In this document: positions 12,654 through 25,555 of the stretch, in pieces
Layout: every line of letters starts with the position of its first letter
How positions within the stretch are numbered: position 1 is the stretch's first letter
Assembly (NCBI RefSeq): GCF_009905375.1
Contig: NC_133657.1
Span: 47,187,134-47,251,133 of the forward strand
DNA: 64,000 nt
Direction: 5' to 3'
Source: Apium graveolens
Lineage: Eukaryota; Streptophyta; Magnoliopsida; Apiales; Apiaceae
The notes under the pieces: model-generated
The model's database searches: none
Seen by the model: the letters and a program-made list of their open reading frames with translations, nothing else
Told to the model about the DNA's origin: nothing
Translations under genes and position numbers: made by a program

Positions 12654-13849
12654 CAAGTAAAATTGGAATCGAATGTGATAAGGCAAGTACTTCTAAACCT
12701 TTTTGGAGATATAATGCAAATATTTCTAAACTTTCTCGTAACATATTGTTAAGTGTTCAAAATAGCATTGTTTTATGTTGAAAGTACTTTGAATCCTTCA
12801 GCCTTGAACCTGAGCCACATCATTTCATCTTTGAGCCGTAAGCCTTATTTTTTGTGAACCATTTCTTGTTGGTTTACCAGATACTAAACCACACAAACAT
12901 GATGCTGCTCCACAAATATATATCCATCATATACCAAACACTGGAATAGAATTGTTTACACATACATAAACTTTTATACTCAACCATACCTTTTGACATT
13001 AAAGTATTAAACCTTGTAAAAACATTATTTATCTAATACCCGATTATCCTACAGGCTGGAGGACACTTCTTTTATATATATACTTTGACATACCCTTTTT
13101 GGTACCCATGAATTTTCACCATGCTCTTATACAAATGTTTTATTGTTATTGATTATGATCCGGTTTTATTGAATTATATTGTTTATCATATTGAACTGCT
13201 TTAGAATTGGATAGTTTTCTTTATGTGGACCAGATTCATGGTCAGACCATATCGATGGTTAAGTTAGGCCAATGTGTGCCTTGGATCCAGTAGTTAGAGC
13301 AGTATTGTGTGCTTTGCTCGGGGTTAGTGCGTGACTGATAAGCAGCCTAACCTTGGTTTTAAAAACTTAAAATGAATATCCAATTCTATTGGTTGTTTAA
13401 CAAGAAACTTGATTCCTTTGAATTATCCCGTTTAATCATTGTTTAACCTCAGTTATTGATATTATGACTTGCTGAGCTAGTTAGCTCACTCTTGCGAATC
13501 TTTTTATATATTTTGCAGTTAAGAAGGATATGGATGATAGTGAAGTTTTTCAGTCTAAAGTGTGAGCTAGAATTCCAGTTTGAGTTGGATCGAGCTAGCA
13601 GAAGCTTCATATGGTAGTGAGATAATAAGATTGTAAGAATAATTTCATTATCAGTTGTAAGTTAAATTAGTTGGGATTTGGTACGTTGTAATAAAAGTTA
13701 AGGTTGTGGCTTGTTTTCATACTTTAACCTGTTGCGATCCGTGGTTATGTAAAGCAGGGTCATTGCAAATAATATTTCATATACAGGTTTACATATTGTA
13801 TATGTGTTGTGGACCCCAAACTTCTGACCCGGGTTTGGAGGGCGCCACA
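12649..13849 (+). repeat. 5' LTR of element D, right part
   Basis: It matches 21871-23071 of the 3' LTR and ends GGGCGCCACA before the primer-binding site. Its first about 2.4 kb are separated by the insertion of A and lie left of the window. Confidence 0.92.
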
Positions 13850-13852
13850 GGT

Positions 13853-13864
13853 TGGTATTAGAGC
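13853..13864 (+). other. Primer-binding site of element D
   Basis: TGGTATTAGAGC lies 3 bases after the 5' LTR. It differs from the usual initiator-Met site by one C-to-T change. Confidence 0.8.
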
Positions 13865-16190
13865 TATAGGTTATAAGTCACTAAAACAAGCCTCGATTGT
13901 CGGGATCGGATAGAGGGTTAGGATTAGGAATAGGAAATAGAAAGATAGGTCATCGTGAGGTTGAGTGCGACTATATAGTAGGTCTCTGGCACGGTTCATG
14001 TTGCGATTCGGGATTCTTAGCTTGCGACGTGATTTCTAGACAACGACAATGGCAGATCCTGATTTTCCTGCATCATCTGATCGTTTGGAGCCTTCCGTTT
14101 GAGGATCGTCATCTTCTTCTAAATTTTATTTGCACTTTGTTCTTCCATCGGTATTAATGGTATTACCTTCTGTTAAGACAGTTGCACCTTTCCAAGTTAT
14201 TTCACGCTATTCTATTACCTCTTGATATGAGACGACCTATTTAAGAAACCTTTATCTGTTTATTCTTGTTTTACTAGACATCGGCTGTAAGTGTGTCTTT
14301 TCAATTTACCCTATACCCTGTTCTATACCCCAGTTTAAAACTTGTTCTATGAAGCAATTGTATCTATGAGGATGGATTCGGGAGCTGCAGTAAATGGTGA
14401 GTATTGAGATACAAATTAAGGTGAGAAGAAGTTTATAAAGAAGATTCAAGTGTTCCGGAGGATGGTTGTTACCATGTTATAAGAAGCTATTAGTAATTAG
14501 GACACCCATGACTAGCTTGTGGAATAAAGTAGATAAGTGTTGAAGAGAGAGAGAGTTAGAGGAGATTAGGGATCTGGAGATTTCTTGAAGTTAGATAATG
14601 GTGTTATGATAATGTGATATATATTTTAACAAGATGATGTGACATTAGCTGACTTGTTTACTATTGGATAGTCTGTTCCACTTAACGATTGCAAAGTTGT
14701 TAACGGGAGTATTACCAGTATGGAAGCCTTGATGTAAATCCACGAATAAGATAATATGCCACGACAGTTGAAGTTTTCATCGATTAAGGAAGGTAATAGA
14801 CCCAATGAAGGAGAGGATATAAATGGAAGTGAATGGACCTTTGAGTGATCGTTTCTTTAACTTGGTATCTGGTTATAAGAAGGACAACAACCAACTCATA
14901 CAGTAAGGACAACTAGATGTGCGATTTTCACCATTTTTAACAAGTTTTAGAAAAAGATTTTTTTTCCCTTATAAAAATTTCTAAAAACCTTTTTAGAATA
15001 AAATAAGTTTTAAACATCGGTTGTCAAGTTACTACTTGAGTTCCTTGTTTGTTAAAAGACCCGGATTATCTGGAAGGATGCTGTTTCAAACTTAGTATTG
15101 CTAATTCGGATAACGAGGTAACCTGCGATTATGAAGAAGTTGATTATTCCTAAAAGTAAGGTGCAAGTATTGTTTGATAAGATTAACAAAAGAACCAGCG
15201 TACGAAGTAACTATTCATCCAATTATTGGGATTATCAGAGTTCAAGGAATTCACTGATTTAACGGAAGCCTGAGCATGACCGAACAAGATTGGGAAGATT
15301 TCCAGACTTTTCTAAAAGAAGAATATTATTAATAAAAAGATCGCTATGTTGAATGATTCATGGTTATTCTAAATTAAAAAGAGGAAACTCAAGGTTATCT
15401 GATAAGAACGCCGTTATGATCGAATTGTTAAAGTATTATACGTGTAGGTGCGATGTTACAGATGCGAGACTTAACAAGTAAGAATCTACCATAATGCTTA
15501 GATGCGAAGACATTTTAGCATACTTCTAAAATTGTTATATGACACAATTGGGATATGATCGATCAAACTCGAAAGATGAATACAAGCAAAATGTGGATGA
15601 TGACCAATGGTATCATTCTTGTCCTCAACATTACAGCGTATATTCCTTTTTAATTCCTAAAAATGTATGAACTCCTTTTCTTAATAAATTCTTTCTGATG
15701 ATATCAAAACGGAGGATTTTGCAATCCTTTCAAATTTAATTGTTCCCCTCAAGTTTTTCTTTCTGATTGGGACAAACAGTGTTATGATGAGACACTTTGT
15801 CGGAATGACGAAGAGTCGGGTGGGACACCACCTAATCATGTGCTGTATGCCATACGGTATGAAAGACTGGCCATCTTAAGTACCAATGTTGTTTTCTCAT
15901 TCATATTCAAATCATTGATTCTTCTTTCTTTTCAACTCTAAGTCTATTAAAATTATGAATCCTTCTAGTTGTTTCGTCTTATAGTTGTTCTTTGTGAGGG
16001 CTTTTCAAATAAAAGTCAACGTATTATACACCAAGCGGGTAAAGTCCCATCTACCTCTCATGCATGGAAAGGAAACAAGGGCATATGCCGAGAAATGCAA
16101 ATCACTAACCCTAGCCAGGGATGCACTAAGAGTCAAGGGGATCTACTTCAATAAGGAATACGTCTCCGAAAATGAGAATTTGTGATTTTC
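13865..16190 (+). pseudogene. Leader and decayed gag region of element D
   Basis: There is no long open frame here. An ATG at 14050 starts a short frame (MADPDFPASSDRLEPS), which may be the original gag start. Around 15270-15330 a gag-like stretch (MTEQDWEDFQTFLKEEYY) resembles the part of Ty3/gypsy gag that precedes the MELKFLELKQ signature of A and B. Stops and frameshifts follow every few dozen bases. Short frames near 15969-16185 may be remains of the zinc-knuckle or linker region, but I cannot assign them. Position between primer-binding site and protease is the main argument for gag. Confidence 0.5.
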
Positions 16191-16199
16191 CTGAGAAAT

Positions 16200-18150
16200 G
16201 TGTTATTTAGAGTATGGATGTGATGACGTGGATGATTATTGCGGATACCTTATGCATTAAAGTATTGAAAGATATGGGTGCAACTTGATTGTATATCTCT
16301 CAAGGTTTTGTTGATAAGATGAATTACCCTGTCGAATTGATAAGATTATGACTAAAGGGCTAGCAAGTTAAGAACGTGCAATTATTGAATAAGTAAGTAC
16401 CAATGGCAGAATCGATATTTCTGGCAATAAGTTGTGAAGAATTGATATCATTTGAGATAAGAGGATTTGATATTATTCTAAGGAGTGGATTAACTATTCA
16501 AGTATGATGCCCAGGTAGACCGTCGTGATGGAAGATAGTTCTGAAGACGCCAAATGAGAACATGAAGAAGTTTAGAGGATAAAGGAAAGTAAAGAACTTC
16601 TTAAGAATGATTTAAGATTACAGCGACCAAAATGTAAGTGCTATGGCGATTATAAATAAGAGTCAGGAGCAAACCGAACTTGAAGATTTTACAGTCTCTA
16701 GATATGTTTCCAGACGAGTTACCAATATTTTCTTTAGATAAAGAAAATGCGTTTATGATTGATTTAGCACCTGAAATGAAGCCAGTGTGCAAAGCCCCGC
16801 ACAGAATGACACCTGATAAAATAAAGGAGTTACCAGAGCAAACACAGGAGATAATTAGAAGAAAAAGCAACTGGACCTAGTGTACCCCTAAAGTGAACCG
16901 ACACGATTTGTTAATAAGAAAGATGGAAGTGTGAGATTATGTGTTAGCGAAAGCTCAACAAGTTTACTCTCAAAAGCAGATATATATTACCTCGAACCAA
17001 TGATTTGTTTAATTAAATAAAGGAAGCAAGGTATTTTTATAAGATTGATTTAAGACTGGGTATATTACCAAGTGAAGACTGAACTTATGGACATATCAAA
17101 GATAATTTTCAGAACTCAGTATTGTTGTTATAAAATTCTAGAAATGTTAGTTGGATGAACTGATATACCAGTGATATTTAAATTTGATGAGTAGAATCTT
17201 GAAGGAGGAATCTGGATAAGATGTATCTGTGTTACTTAAGAAGAACCATGCAACTTATACAATGATAGCTGAGGAGTCAAAGAAGAAAGAAGCGGTATGA
17301 AAAGTTTACCAGGTGAAAACTTTAATGGCAGGAAGTATAATTCTTAGCATAGACAGTCAGTAAGGAGGAGACAAAAGGGGATTCAGCAGAAAAATTTAAA
17401 GATAGTATGAATGAAGATAGACCAAAAGCACCATCAAAAGTAAGAAGTTTTATTATTAGCCGGTTATTATCGGAAATTTGTTCAAGATTTCTTAAAAGTT
17501 GCAGTACCTTTGACGAAGCTAATCAGGAAAAGCAAGAAGTTTTTATAAAGTGGAGAAGGGTGAAGAAAGTTTTTCAAAGTTAAATGAGAGAATGGTTGCG
17601 ACACCTGTTTTATCAATTGGAAAGTATTAAGGATATTCGATAGTTCATAGGAATGCTTCTCATAAGGGAATCGGATGTGTGTCGATGCGGCACAATAAAG
17701 TATTGTATATGCATCCAGACAACCAAAACCTTATGAGCAGAAGTATCCTACTCATAATTTGGGACTAGCAGTAATAATATTCGCTTTGAGAGATTGGGAA
17801 ATACGATATGTATGGAGAAAGGTGTAAGATCTATACGGACCATAAGAGTTTGAAGTATGAACTCCCGAGGAAAAGCAAATGTAGTGGCAAGAGATAAGTA
17901 AGAAGGAGAGAGGATGAACATAAGGACTGCACCAAAAGAATTATCTATGGAATTCTAGAAATTAGAATTGGAAGTCAGGGTTCATGATCCAAAAGAAGTA
18001 AGAATGTATAGTATGACTTTTTAGTCAGAGTTGTTAGAGAAGATAAGGAAGTGTTAGGAAGAGGTAATGGATCAGGATATAAATCGTTTGGTAGGTGAAG
18101 AATTGTGCACGCAAATAGGACGATCAAGGTATTCTTAGGTTTCTTCTAGA
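16200..18150 (+). pseudogene. Decayed protease, RT and RNase H of element D
   Basis: Recognisable pieces appear in the right order. A protease-like stretch at about 16250-16320 reads MGAT, a stop, then LYISQGFVDKMN. The region leading into RT (16680-16880) includes APEMKPVCKAPHRMTPDKIKEL. Broken RT pieces lie near 16915-17160. RNase H remnants (NASHKGIGC near 17650, [16 protein letters not shown] near 17815) follow. Stops and frame changes are frequent throughout. The piece at 16680-16880 is the only stretch above 60 codons. Confidence 0.65.
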
Positions 18151-19449
18151 ATTTGGATTCCACCAGTGACGGAGTTGAAGAATAAAATTTTATAGAAAGA
18201 TAATAACTCAAGGTATTCAATCCATCCAAGGAGTACCAAGATGTATAGAGATTTAAAGGAAAATTATTGGTGGCCATATATGAAGAGGGAAATTGCGGAA
18301 TGGATTAGCAGATGTTATATATGTCAAAGAGTTAAAGTAGAGCATCAGAGACCAAGGGGATTACTACAGCCATTGGAGGTTCCATAGTGGAAGTGGGAGC
18401 ATATCGCCATGGATTTCATAGTTGGGTTACCAAGGACAAAAGCTAATCATGATGCCATTTGGGTTATAGTGGATAGACTTACCAAGTCAGCTCATTTTCT
18501 GTCTATAAATGGAAGATTTTCACTGGACAAGTCAGTTCATATGTACTTAAAAGAAATCGTAGTTCGTCATGGAGTTCCTGTGTCCATCGTATCCGATCGA
18601 GATCCAAGATTTAATTCAAAATTTTGGAAGAGTTTTCTAGAATGTTTGGGAACAGAACTGAATATGAGTATGGCTTACCATCCATAGACGGACGGCTAGA
18701 GTGAAAGAACGATCCAGACAATTGAAGACAGGTTACGTGTTTGTGCTATTGATTTCAAAGGAAGTTGGAACAAGCATTTACCTCTGGTAGAATTTGCTTA
18801 CAACAACAGTTATCACGCCCGTATTGGGATGCCACCCTACGAAGCCCTTTATGGACACAAATGTAGATCTCCAGTGCATTGGGATGAGATAGGAGAACAC
18901 AAAATACTTGGACCTGAATTAGTACAGAAGACAAAAGAAGTTGTTGAAGTTATCTAGAAGAGAGTGATAGCAGCATAAGACCGTCAAAGGAAATAAGCAG
19001 ATCAATCAAGGAAAGACATGGAATTCGAAGAAGGAAATTTGGTATTACTAAAATTATCGCCATGGAAGAGACTAACGAGATTTGGAAAGAAAGGAAAGCT
19101 GAGCCCAAGATATGTCGGACCTTTTGAGATTCTAAAGCGTGTTGACAAAGTAGCTTACGAGTTGGCGTTACCTCCGCACATGGAGCACATTCACAATGTT
19201 TTTCACGTATCGATGCTTAGGAAGTATAATCCAGACTCCAAGCATGTAACAGAGTATGAGCCAATAGAGCTTCAGGAAGATTTGTCATATGTAGAGAGTC
19301 TGATAGAGATTCTAGAAGAAAGAGAGAAAGTATTGAGAAATAAAGTGGTAAAGTTAGTAAGAGTATTGTGGAGAAACCCAAAGGTTAAAGAGTCAACCTG
19401 GGAGTTAGAAAAATATATGAGAGAAAATTACCCTCATTTGTTTTCTTAG
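18150..19449 (+). pseudogene. Integrase and chromodomain of element D
   Basis: This is the best-kept part of D. It shows the zinc-binding region ([21 protein letters not shown]) and the catalytic aspartates in [15 protein letters not shown] and SDRDPRFNS. The catalytic-glutamate motif is broken by two stops at CAG positions (about 18685-18700). The core end NSYHARIGMPPYEALYG follows, then a 143-codon open frame (19018-19449) with the C-terminal module (GKLSPRYVGPFEIL) and a chromodomain-like tail (VRVLWRNPKVKESTWELE). Stops in the middle are TAG or TAA at glutamine positions, as expected for C-to-T decay. The natural stop lies about 25 bases before the polypurine tract. Confidence 0.85.
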
Positions 19450-19474
19450 GAGATTCTGAGGACAGAATCCTTTT

Positions 19475-19487
19475 AAGGGGGGGAGGA
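19475..19487 (+). other. Polypurine tract of element D
   Basis: AAGGGGGGGAGGA lies directly before the 3' LTR, as in A and B. Confidence 0.85.
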
Positions 19488-20165
19488 TGTAATATTCGGG
19501 ATATATCGTGTAATCGTTTTTGCTAATAGATAATTATTATATGTGTTCAATATCTATTCTGTGAATTATTTGTTAAGTGTTAAATGTGTTTGGATGTTTA
19601 AAATAATATTAATTGAGTAATTTAATTTTTATATGTCAAAAATAAAATATAAATAATAGTCATATCTCCCTAATTATTTTTATGATGATTTATGATTTTA
19701 TAGGAAATATATGGATTTTATAAAATCTTTTTCCGAGTATTTAAAAGCTATTTTATACAATCGGGAACCAACCGACGTCATCCGTTTTTACGTTTTTATA
19801 ACCCGAAACTCTTCCGAGAACTCCTCCCTAACCTAATTGCAATGTTCCGAGCATTTTCCATGTTTTGACTTTTTCGATCCGGCGTAGGGTTTGTCCTGTG
19901 CGGGTCCCGGCGCAACATTTTCGATACATTATTCGTTTCGGTAAATCAATAAAACTCGTATTTTTGATAAACAGGATCTTTTTATTAAACTATCACAATT
20001 ATCACCTCGTAATACGTGTAACCGACGTTGAGACCAAGACTGCAGTACAAATTGGACTGATTAGGATAATTATCCCGAAAACCGGTACCGTTTGGATCAG
20101 TTTTTATAAATAAACGTACCATTTTATATCCGGAATGATTCAACGGGATACTAATTTTCCATAAT

Positions 20166-20174
20166 TATAAATAG
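20166..20174 (+). promoter_or_regulatory. Candidate TATA box in LTR of D
   Basis: TATAAATAG, close to the plant TATA consensus, occurs about 680 bases into the LTR. The matching part of the 5' LTR is outside the window. Confidence 0.5.
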
Positions 20175-20942
20175 CCTCTACCGTATTTTATTTTGTACCG
20201 GAAATCATTTGCAAACAGTATTTACAGAATTTTTCCAGAGAAAATACTTTAATTATATTTTGTTCTTCGTAATCAAACTCAAATCCGGAGGCGTTATCGA
20301 TATCGGATTTTGGCGTGCTTATACTCAAAACGAAGCTATTGATTTGTACTTTCAGAATCTTTCATCAAAACCACTGCAGAATCAAGTATTGATTTAAATT
20401 ATGAATTTTTGTACGGATGATTGTTTGAATGATTTGATGCTTGTATGTTGTAGATCTTTTCTTCCTGATCATTTTGGTATGTCATATGATCGATTTGGAG
20501 TTCAATAACATGTTCAAATTAGGGTTTGATTCTCGAATTGTATAATTAGGGTTTATATTCGTTTGAATGTTCTTGATTAAAATTGGGGGTTTCTTATTTA
20601 GGGATTATTATATGTTATAAAGGGGTGGGTTTTGTTCCCCTTGAAATTTGCAATCAATTCATATATAGCACGTTATCAGACGATTCCTGGATCGAACGGA
20701 GTTGTCGTTTGAAGTTTCGCCGGATTTTATATAAACTCGCCGGCGGCGAGTTTTCCTCGGGTTATTACGATCGATTTACAGCTTGTTTGATGGAATAAAT
20801 TGCATGAATAGGTTCCTAAGATTGTAATCTACGTTTCCCCGTTGATTTGGTCATGTTCTGGGTTGTCTTTGAGCTCGTCGGAGAGCTTCAAGTCGCCGGC
20901 AATGGTTCCGCCGGCGACGTGAGGTAGAAGATGGCAAAAGTG

Positions 20943-20965
20943 CAGAAAGGTCCCTGACCTTTCTG
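20943..20965. repeat. Perfect hairpin in LTR of D
   Basis: Arms CAGAAAGGTC and GACCTTTCTG are separated by CCT. A partial direct repeat of the second half (GGTCCCTGACCTTTT) follows at about 20980-20994. Confidence 0.7.
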
Positions 20966-21144
20966 TACTCTTGCAGTTTGGTCCCTGACCTTTTAAAAAC
21001 TTATAACGATTTGATTTCTGTTTAAAATCCTTTAAAAGTTTGACTTCTTTTTTATAAAAATTATTTTAAAAATTGTTTTTAATTCCAAAAAATTCCGAAA
21101 ATGATTATTTTAATTCCAAAAATTATTTTTAATTCAAACATAAA

Positions 21145-21300
21145 TCTGAGTTAATTAGTTAATTAATTTTAGTTAATGATTAATTGATTAATTGGTCAAT
21201 TAATTCAAAAATTAATTGATTAATGTATTAATTGATTTAATTAATTATTAATTGATTTTAATTAATTATTTAATTAGATTTAATTATTTAAAAATGATTT
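21145..21300. repeat. TTAATT-rich low-complexity stretch in LTR of D
   Basis: Irregular repeats of TTAATT and ATTGATT dominate this stretch. It is AT-rich with many small palindromes and has no coding signal. Confidence 0.75.
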
Positions 21301-23071
21301 AAAAATGATTTAAAAATTCCAAAAAATAATTTCAAGCTTTAAAATATTATTTTAAATTGTTTTCAAGGCTCGATAATTATTATAAAATTGTTTTGAAGCC
21401 AGATTTGGCCAACTGAACTCTGTTTATTACTTTGAAATTGATCCAACGACCCGTTTTAATTCCCAAAAATATTTTAAAAATCATTTTGAATACCCAAAAG
21501 CCTGTTTATAATCCGAGACTCCTTTATAAATGATATGTCATTGATTATTTGACGTGTTATGTGTTATATGTGACTTATTGGTTGACTGTCGGTCTATATG
21601 TTCGGTGTTTACTTGTTTATAGCGTAACTTTAAATCCGTTAATCGGATTTGGGTGAAATGAAGGGTAGATAGAAGTGTATGTCGAATAGAATCGTATGAG
21701 TTAAATATTGATAGATACTTATGATGTCTAGTAGAGTAAGAAAGGCTTAGGAAAGGGAAGCAGGTGATCAGAAAATGGAATCGACATGTAGAAAATACAG
21801 CAAATGATCATAAAATAGAATCGAGGCATTGGAAAAGTAGACGAGTGGTTGTTGAAGAAAGTCATTGGGCGAGTACAAGTAAAATTGGAATTGATTGTGA
21901 TAAGGCAAGTACTTCTAAACCTTTTTCGAGATATAATGCAAATATTTCTAAACTTTCTCGTAACATAATTGTTAAGTGTTCAAAATAGCTTTGTTTTATG
22001 TTGAAAGTACTTTGAATCCTTCAGCCTTGAACCTGAGCCACATCATTTGATCTTTGAGCCGTAAACCTTATTCTTTATGAACCATTTCTTGTTGGTTTAC
22101 CAGATACTAAACCACACAAACACGATGCTGCTCCACAAATATATATCCATCATATACCAAACACTGGAACAGAATTGTTTACATATACAGAAACTTTTAT
22201 ACTCAACCATACCTTGTGACATCAAAGTACTAAAACCTTGTAAAAACATTATTTATCTAATACCCGATTATCCTACAGGCTGGAGGCCACTTCTTTTATA
22301 TATACTTTGACATACCCTTTTTGGTACCCATGAATTTTCACCATGCTCTTATACAAATGTTTTATTGTTATTGATTATTATCCGGTTTTATTGAATTATA
22401 TTGTTTATCATATTGAACTGCTTTAGAATTGGATAGTTTTCTTTATATGGACCAGATTCGTGGTCAGACCATATCGATGGTCAAGTTAGGCCAATGTGTG
22501 CCTTGGATCCAGTAGTTAGAGCAGTGCTGCGTGCTTTACTCGGGGTTAGTGCGTGACTGATCAGCAGCCTAACCTTGGTTTTAAAAACTTAAAATGAATA
22601 TCCAATTCTATTGGTTGTTTAACAAGAAACTTGATTCCTTTGAATCATCTCGTTTAATTATTGTTTAACCTCAGTTATTGATATTATTACTTGCTGAGCT
22701 AGTTAGCTAACTCTTGCGAATATTTTTATATATTTTACAGTTAAGAAGGATATGGATGATAGTGAAGTTCTTTAGTCCAAAGTGCGAGCTAGAATTCCAG
22801 TATGAGTTGGATCGAGCTAGCAGAAGCTTCATATGGTAGTGATATAATAAGATTGTAAGAATAATTTCATTATCAGTTGTAAGTTAAATTAGTTGGGATT
22901 TGGTACGTTGTAATAAAAGTTAAGGTTGTGGCTTGTTTTCATACTTTAACCTGTTGCGATCTGTAGTTATGTAAAGTAGGGTCATTGCTAATAATATTGC
23001 ATATACAGGTTTACATATTGTATATGTGTTGTGGACCCCAAACTTCTGACCCGGGTTTGGAGGGGCCCACA

Positions 23072-23431
23072 CTTGTTCTCAAATTGTAGACTCTGAAGGC
23101 TTTTGTGGAAAGTGGATATCCAACACAAATTCCTTCATCGGCTTTTAGATCAAATTTTGACAACTGTTCAGGATGAGTCTTAAGAACAAAACACTTGCAA
23201 CCAAATACATGAAAGTATTTCAGATTTGGCTTCTTCTTCACCATCTCAGATGGTGTTTTTCCCTGCTTTTTTATAAGTGTTGCATTTTGTGTAAAACAAG
23301 CAGTCTGCACAGCTTCAACCCAAAAATAGGTTGGTAGCTTTGCTTCATCAAGCATTATTCGTGCAGCTTCAATGAGAGCTCTATTCTTTCTTTCTACAAC
23401 TCCCTTTTGTTGTGGAGTTTTAGGTGCAAAA
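23072..23431 (-). pseudogene. Ty1/copia integrase fragment of element E
   Basis: On the - strand this encodes part of a copia integrase and the linker after it: GVVERKNRALIEAARIML, then LPTYFWVEAVQTACF, GKTPSEMVKKKPNLKYFHVF and GCKCFVLK, ending at RVYNLRT. The first motif holds the catalytic glutamate region of copia integrases. It is cut on the right by element D's neighbour C (see the truncated LTR at 23432) and on the left by the insertion of D. It has the same orientation as the copia gag pieces at 35459-36256 and 49717-49854, so I take them as one element split by later insertions. Confidence 0.85.
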
Positions 23432-25530
23432 AATATATTATATCCATATATACAAAATCTACTCGGGATCCTCGACTCCCGGTTTTAGAAAATATTTTCA
23501 CATTTGGGTCCCTATACTAAGGGTATATGCAAATACCGCTTATCTCTAGCATAGGTATTATCAACTGAATCAACAGATATATATGGAAAGAATACGAAAC
23601 AGGCATGCATATATATATACCATAGCAGCATGCTTCAATATATTGCAACATTTGCTAATTAACCAACATGCATCTATCGCAAGATAATGCAAATACATAT
23701 ATACATCACAATAACAGTTATAACTGGTAGAAAACTTGCCTGAGCGACTGGGGGTTATGAATGGCTCGGGACGAGTCTGGTAACCTATAAACAACAAGTA
23801 AGTTGGAATTAAACCAAAGTCACTTGTAAATCTATACTTTAACTAACTTAGACTCTAACGCTTGTTTTGCGCTTACTGATTCTCTTAAGTCACTCAAGTA
23901 CCCTCGGCTCCACCATTTTTAATAATTTAACCTTTACGATTTTTAAGGCGATTCCTTCGCGAGTGTCTTACCAACTGCCTAACACACTTACCATAAATGT
24001 TTCATACATTAATTAACCCTTTTTGGTCTTTAACCTATGTTTCAAAGTAAGGCGAGGGGAAAAGTTTCGTTCGCGAAACGCCGTTAGTTGAAACGGTCGT
24101 TTCTCCTAAACCGTGCATCGGAATCGAACGAACTACATATCAAAACGAAGCTCGTAACATGAGCTATCTAGACATGGCAATGGTCATAATCTAGCAGGGG
24201 GTTCTCGGGTCCTAATGTTATGCACGAAAACAGTCTAAAGAAAATCGGACGCTACGACGGCTATGTTTACGCGATTTCCCAATTTTAAACCATTCAAAAC
24301 CATCCCAATTCAACCTCAAATCCAACATACAACCAACATCCATCCTTATCACATCATAACAACCCCAACCAATTCAATTTTAACATTCATACTTATGCCT
24401 AAGCTTAACTTTAACCATACTTAAGTTCTTTTAATCAAAACAACAACATTTACCATTCCATTTCACTACCATTTCAAATCCCAAACTCTAATCACAACAA
24501 CAAGCTACAATATCACCCTACTAATCAAAATCATCTTATAATACATAGGAATCTAGGGTTTGGAGATGATATACCTTCCTTGAAGTGGTGGGGGGAGTTA
24601 GGAAGGCTTAAGAAGCTTTGAGAAGTCTTAAGAATGCTTGGATCTTCAAGGAAAACAAGAAAAATTTCAAGTTAAAAACTTGAAAACACTATTCATTGTC
24701 TTCTTCTTTGATTAAATGAAGAAGATTGAGAAGGAATTAATGGCTTAAACTCATGATATATCCCTAACTAAGCTTAAAGATGATTAGGGAATTATCTTAC
24801 CAATTTAGGATGCTTGGATCTTTGATTTTGAAATTTTTGCCCTTTAAAAAGCTAAAAAGCCGAGAGCAAGGATGAACAATGCCTTGGTTCTTTTTGATTT
24901 TGATGAAGAATGATTTTGTTTGGCTTGGTTGATTTGTTTTTGTGTTTGATTTATTCAATTACCTTGTTGCCCTTGAATTTGTGTGGTTCTCATTCAACCA
25001 CACCTCCTTCCTTCCCATGTCATGCTTGTGTCATCCTCATGATGTCATCCTCCCCTCCTTGTCCCCTTCTCATTGGTTGGGTGACATCATCCTCTCTAAT
25101 CCCTTTGATTAACTTCCTAATTGTTTGCCTAATGACCGCTGATCTGTTATACGGTTCGCTTAACTTTCGTTTTCGTTTATCGTTTGAAGGATCATACCCG
25201 TGATCTTATTACTTAGGTTCCCTTAACCATTCTCAATACATTATATTCCTTTTTATGATCCTCTATTATAATCCTTTAATTTAAATCCTTTTATCCTGTT
25301 ACCTTATACTTAATTCTTTCCGTATCTATTGGATTTCCGGGAAAATCAAAGTGTTCGGATTTGGATTCTGACGATCTTTACATACACTTATATCCCATAT
25401 AAAGTACTAATAAATTCTCAGAATATCCATATCAGAACCCCTACATAGTGTGGCATGAAAAGTTTTCTCATTCAGCTAAAACACTATTCACAAGGGTTAC
25501 AAAAAGTTCAAAATTTTGGGGGTTATTACA
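23432..25530 (-). repeat. 3' LTR of element C, truncated
   Basis: It matches 33363-35458 and on the - strand starts TGTAATAACCCCC at 25530. The match stops at about 23432 in an AT-rich stretch (ATATATTA). The part equivalent to 31287-33360 is absent. Confidence 0.9.
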
Positions 25531-25543
25531 GTCTCCCCTCCTT
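25531..25543 (-). other. Polypurine tract of element C
   Basis: On the - strand AAGGAGGGGAGAC directly precedes the 3' LTR. G has the same tract at 63216-63228. Confidence 0.85.
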
Positions 25544-25555
25544 AAAAGGATTCCG

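Larger units (their letters stand above)
12649..23071 (+). mobile_element. Element D: degenerate chromovirus, left part outside window
   Basis: The + strand order is remnant 5' LTR (12649-13849), primer-binding site, decayed gag, protease and RT, a well-preserved integrase with chromodomain, polypurine tract and complete 3' LTR (19488-23071). The 5' LTR portion equals the last 1201 bases of the 3' LTR in length. Over about 240 aligned bases the two differ at 8 positions plus one indel, more than in the other elements, so D is older. Its right end is inserted in the copia integrase reading frame. The 5 bases after it (CTTGT, 23072-23076) should be the target duplication. Confidence 0.9.
19488..23071 (+). 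repeat. 3' LTR of element D, complete (3584 bp)
   Basis: It starts TGTAATATTCGGG after the polypurine tract and ends GGGGCCCACA at 23071. The end matches the 5' LTR end except for a small difference (GGCGCCACA there). It shows no protein-coding potential beyond short chance frames. Beyond it the sequence changes abruptly to copia integrase. Confidence 0.92.

Noticed and set aside
13897..14157. 86-codon frame after the D primer-binding site as a possible upstream ORF
   Set aside because: No similarity to the upstream ORFs of A/B or C/G, and no second copy to test conservation.
24910..25203. Hydrophobic 97-codon frame, repeated at 34892-35212 and in the G LTRs
   Set aside because: It lies inside LTRs of the C/G family; it is AT-rich with membrane-like composition by chance.
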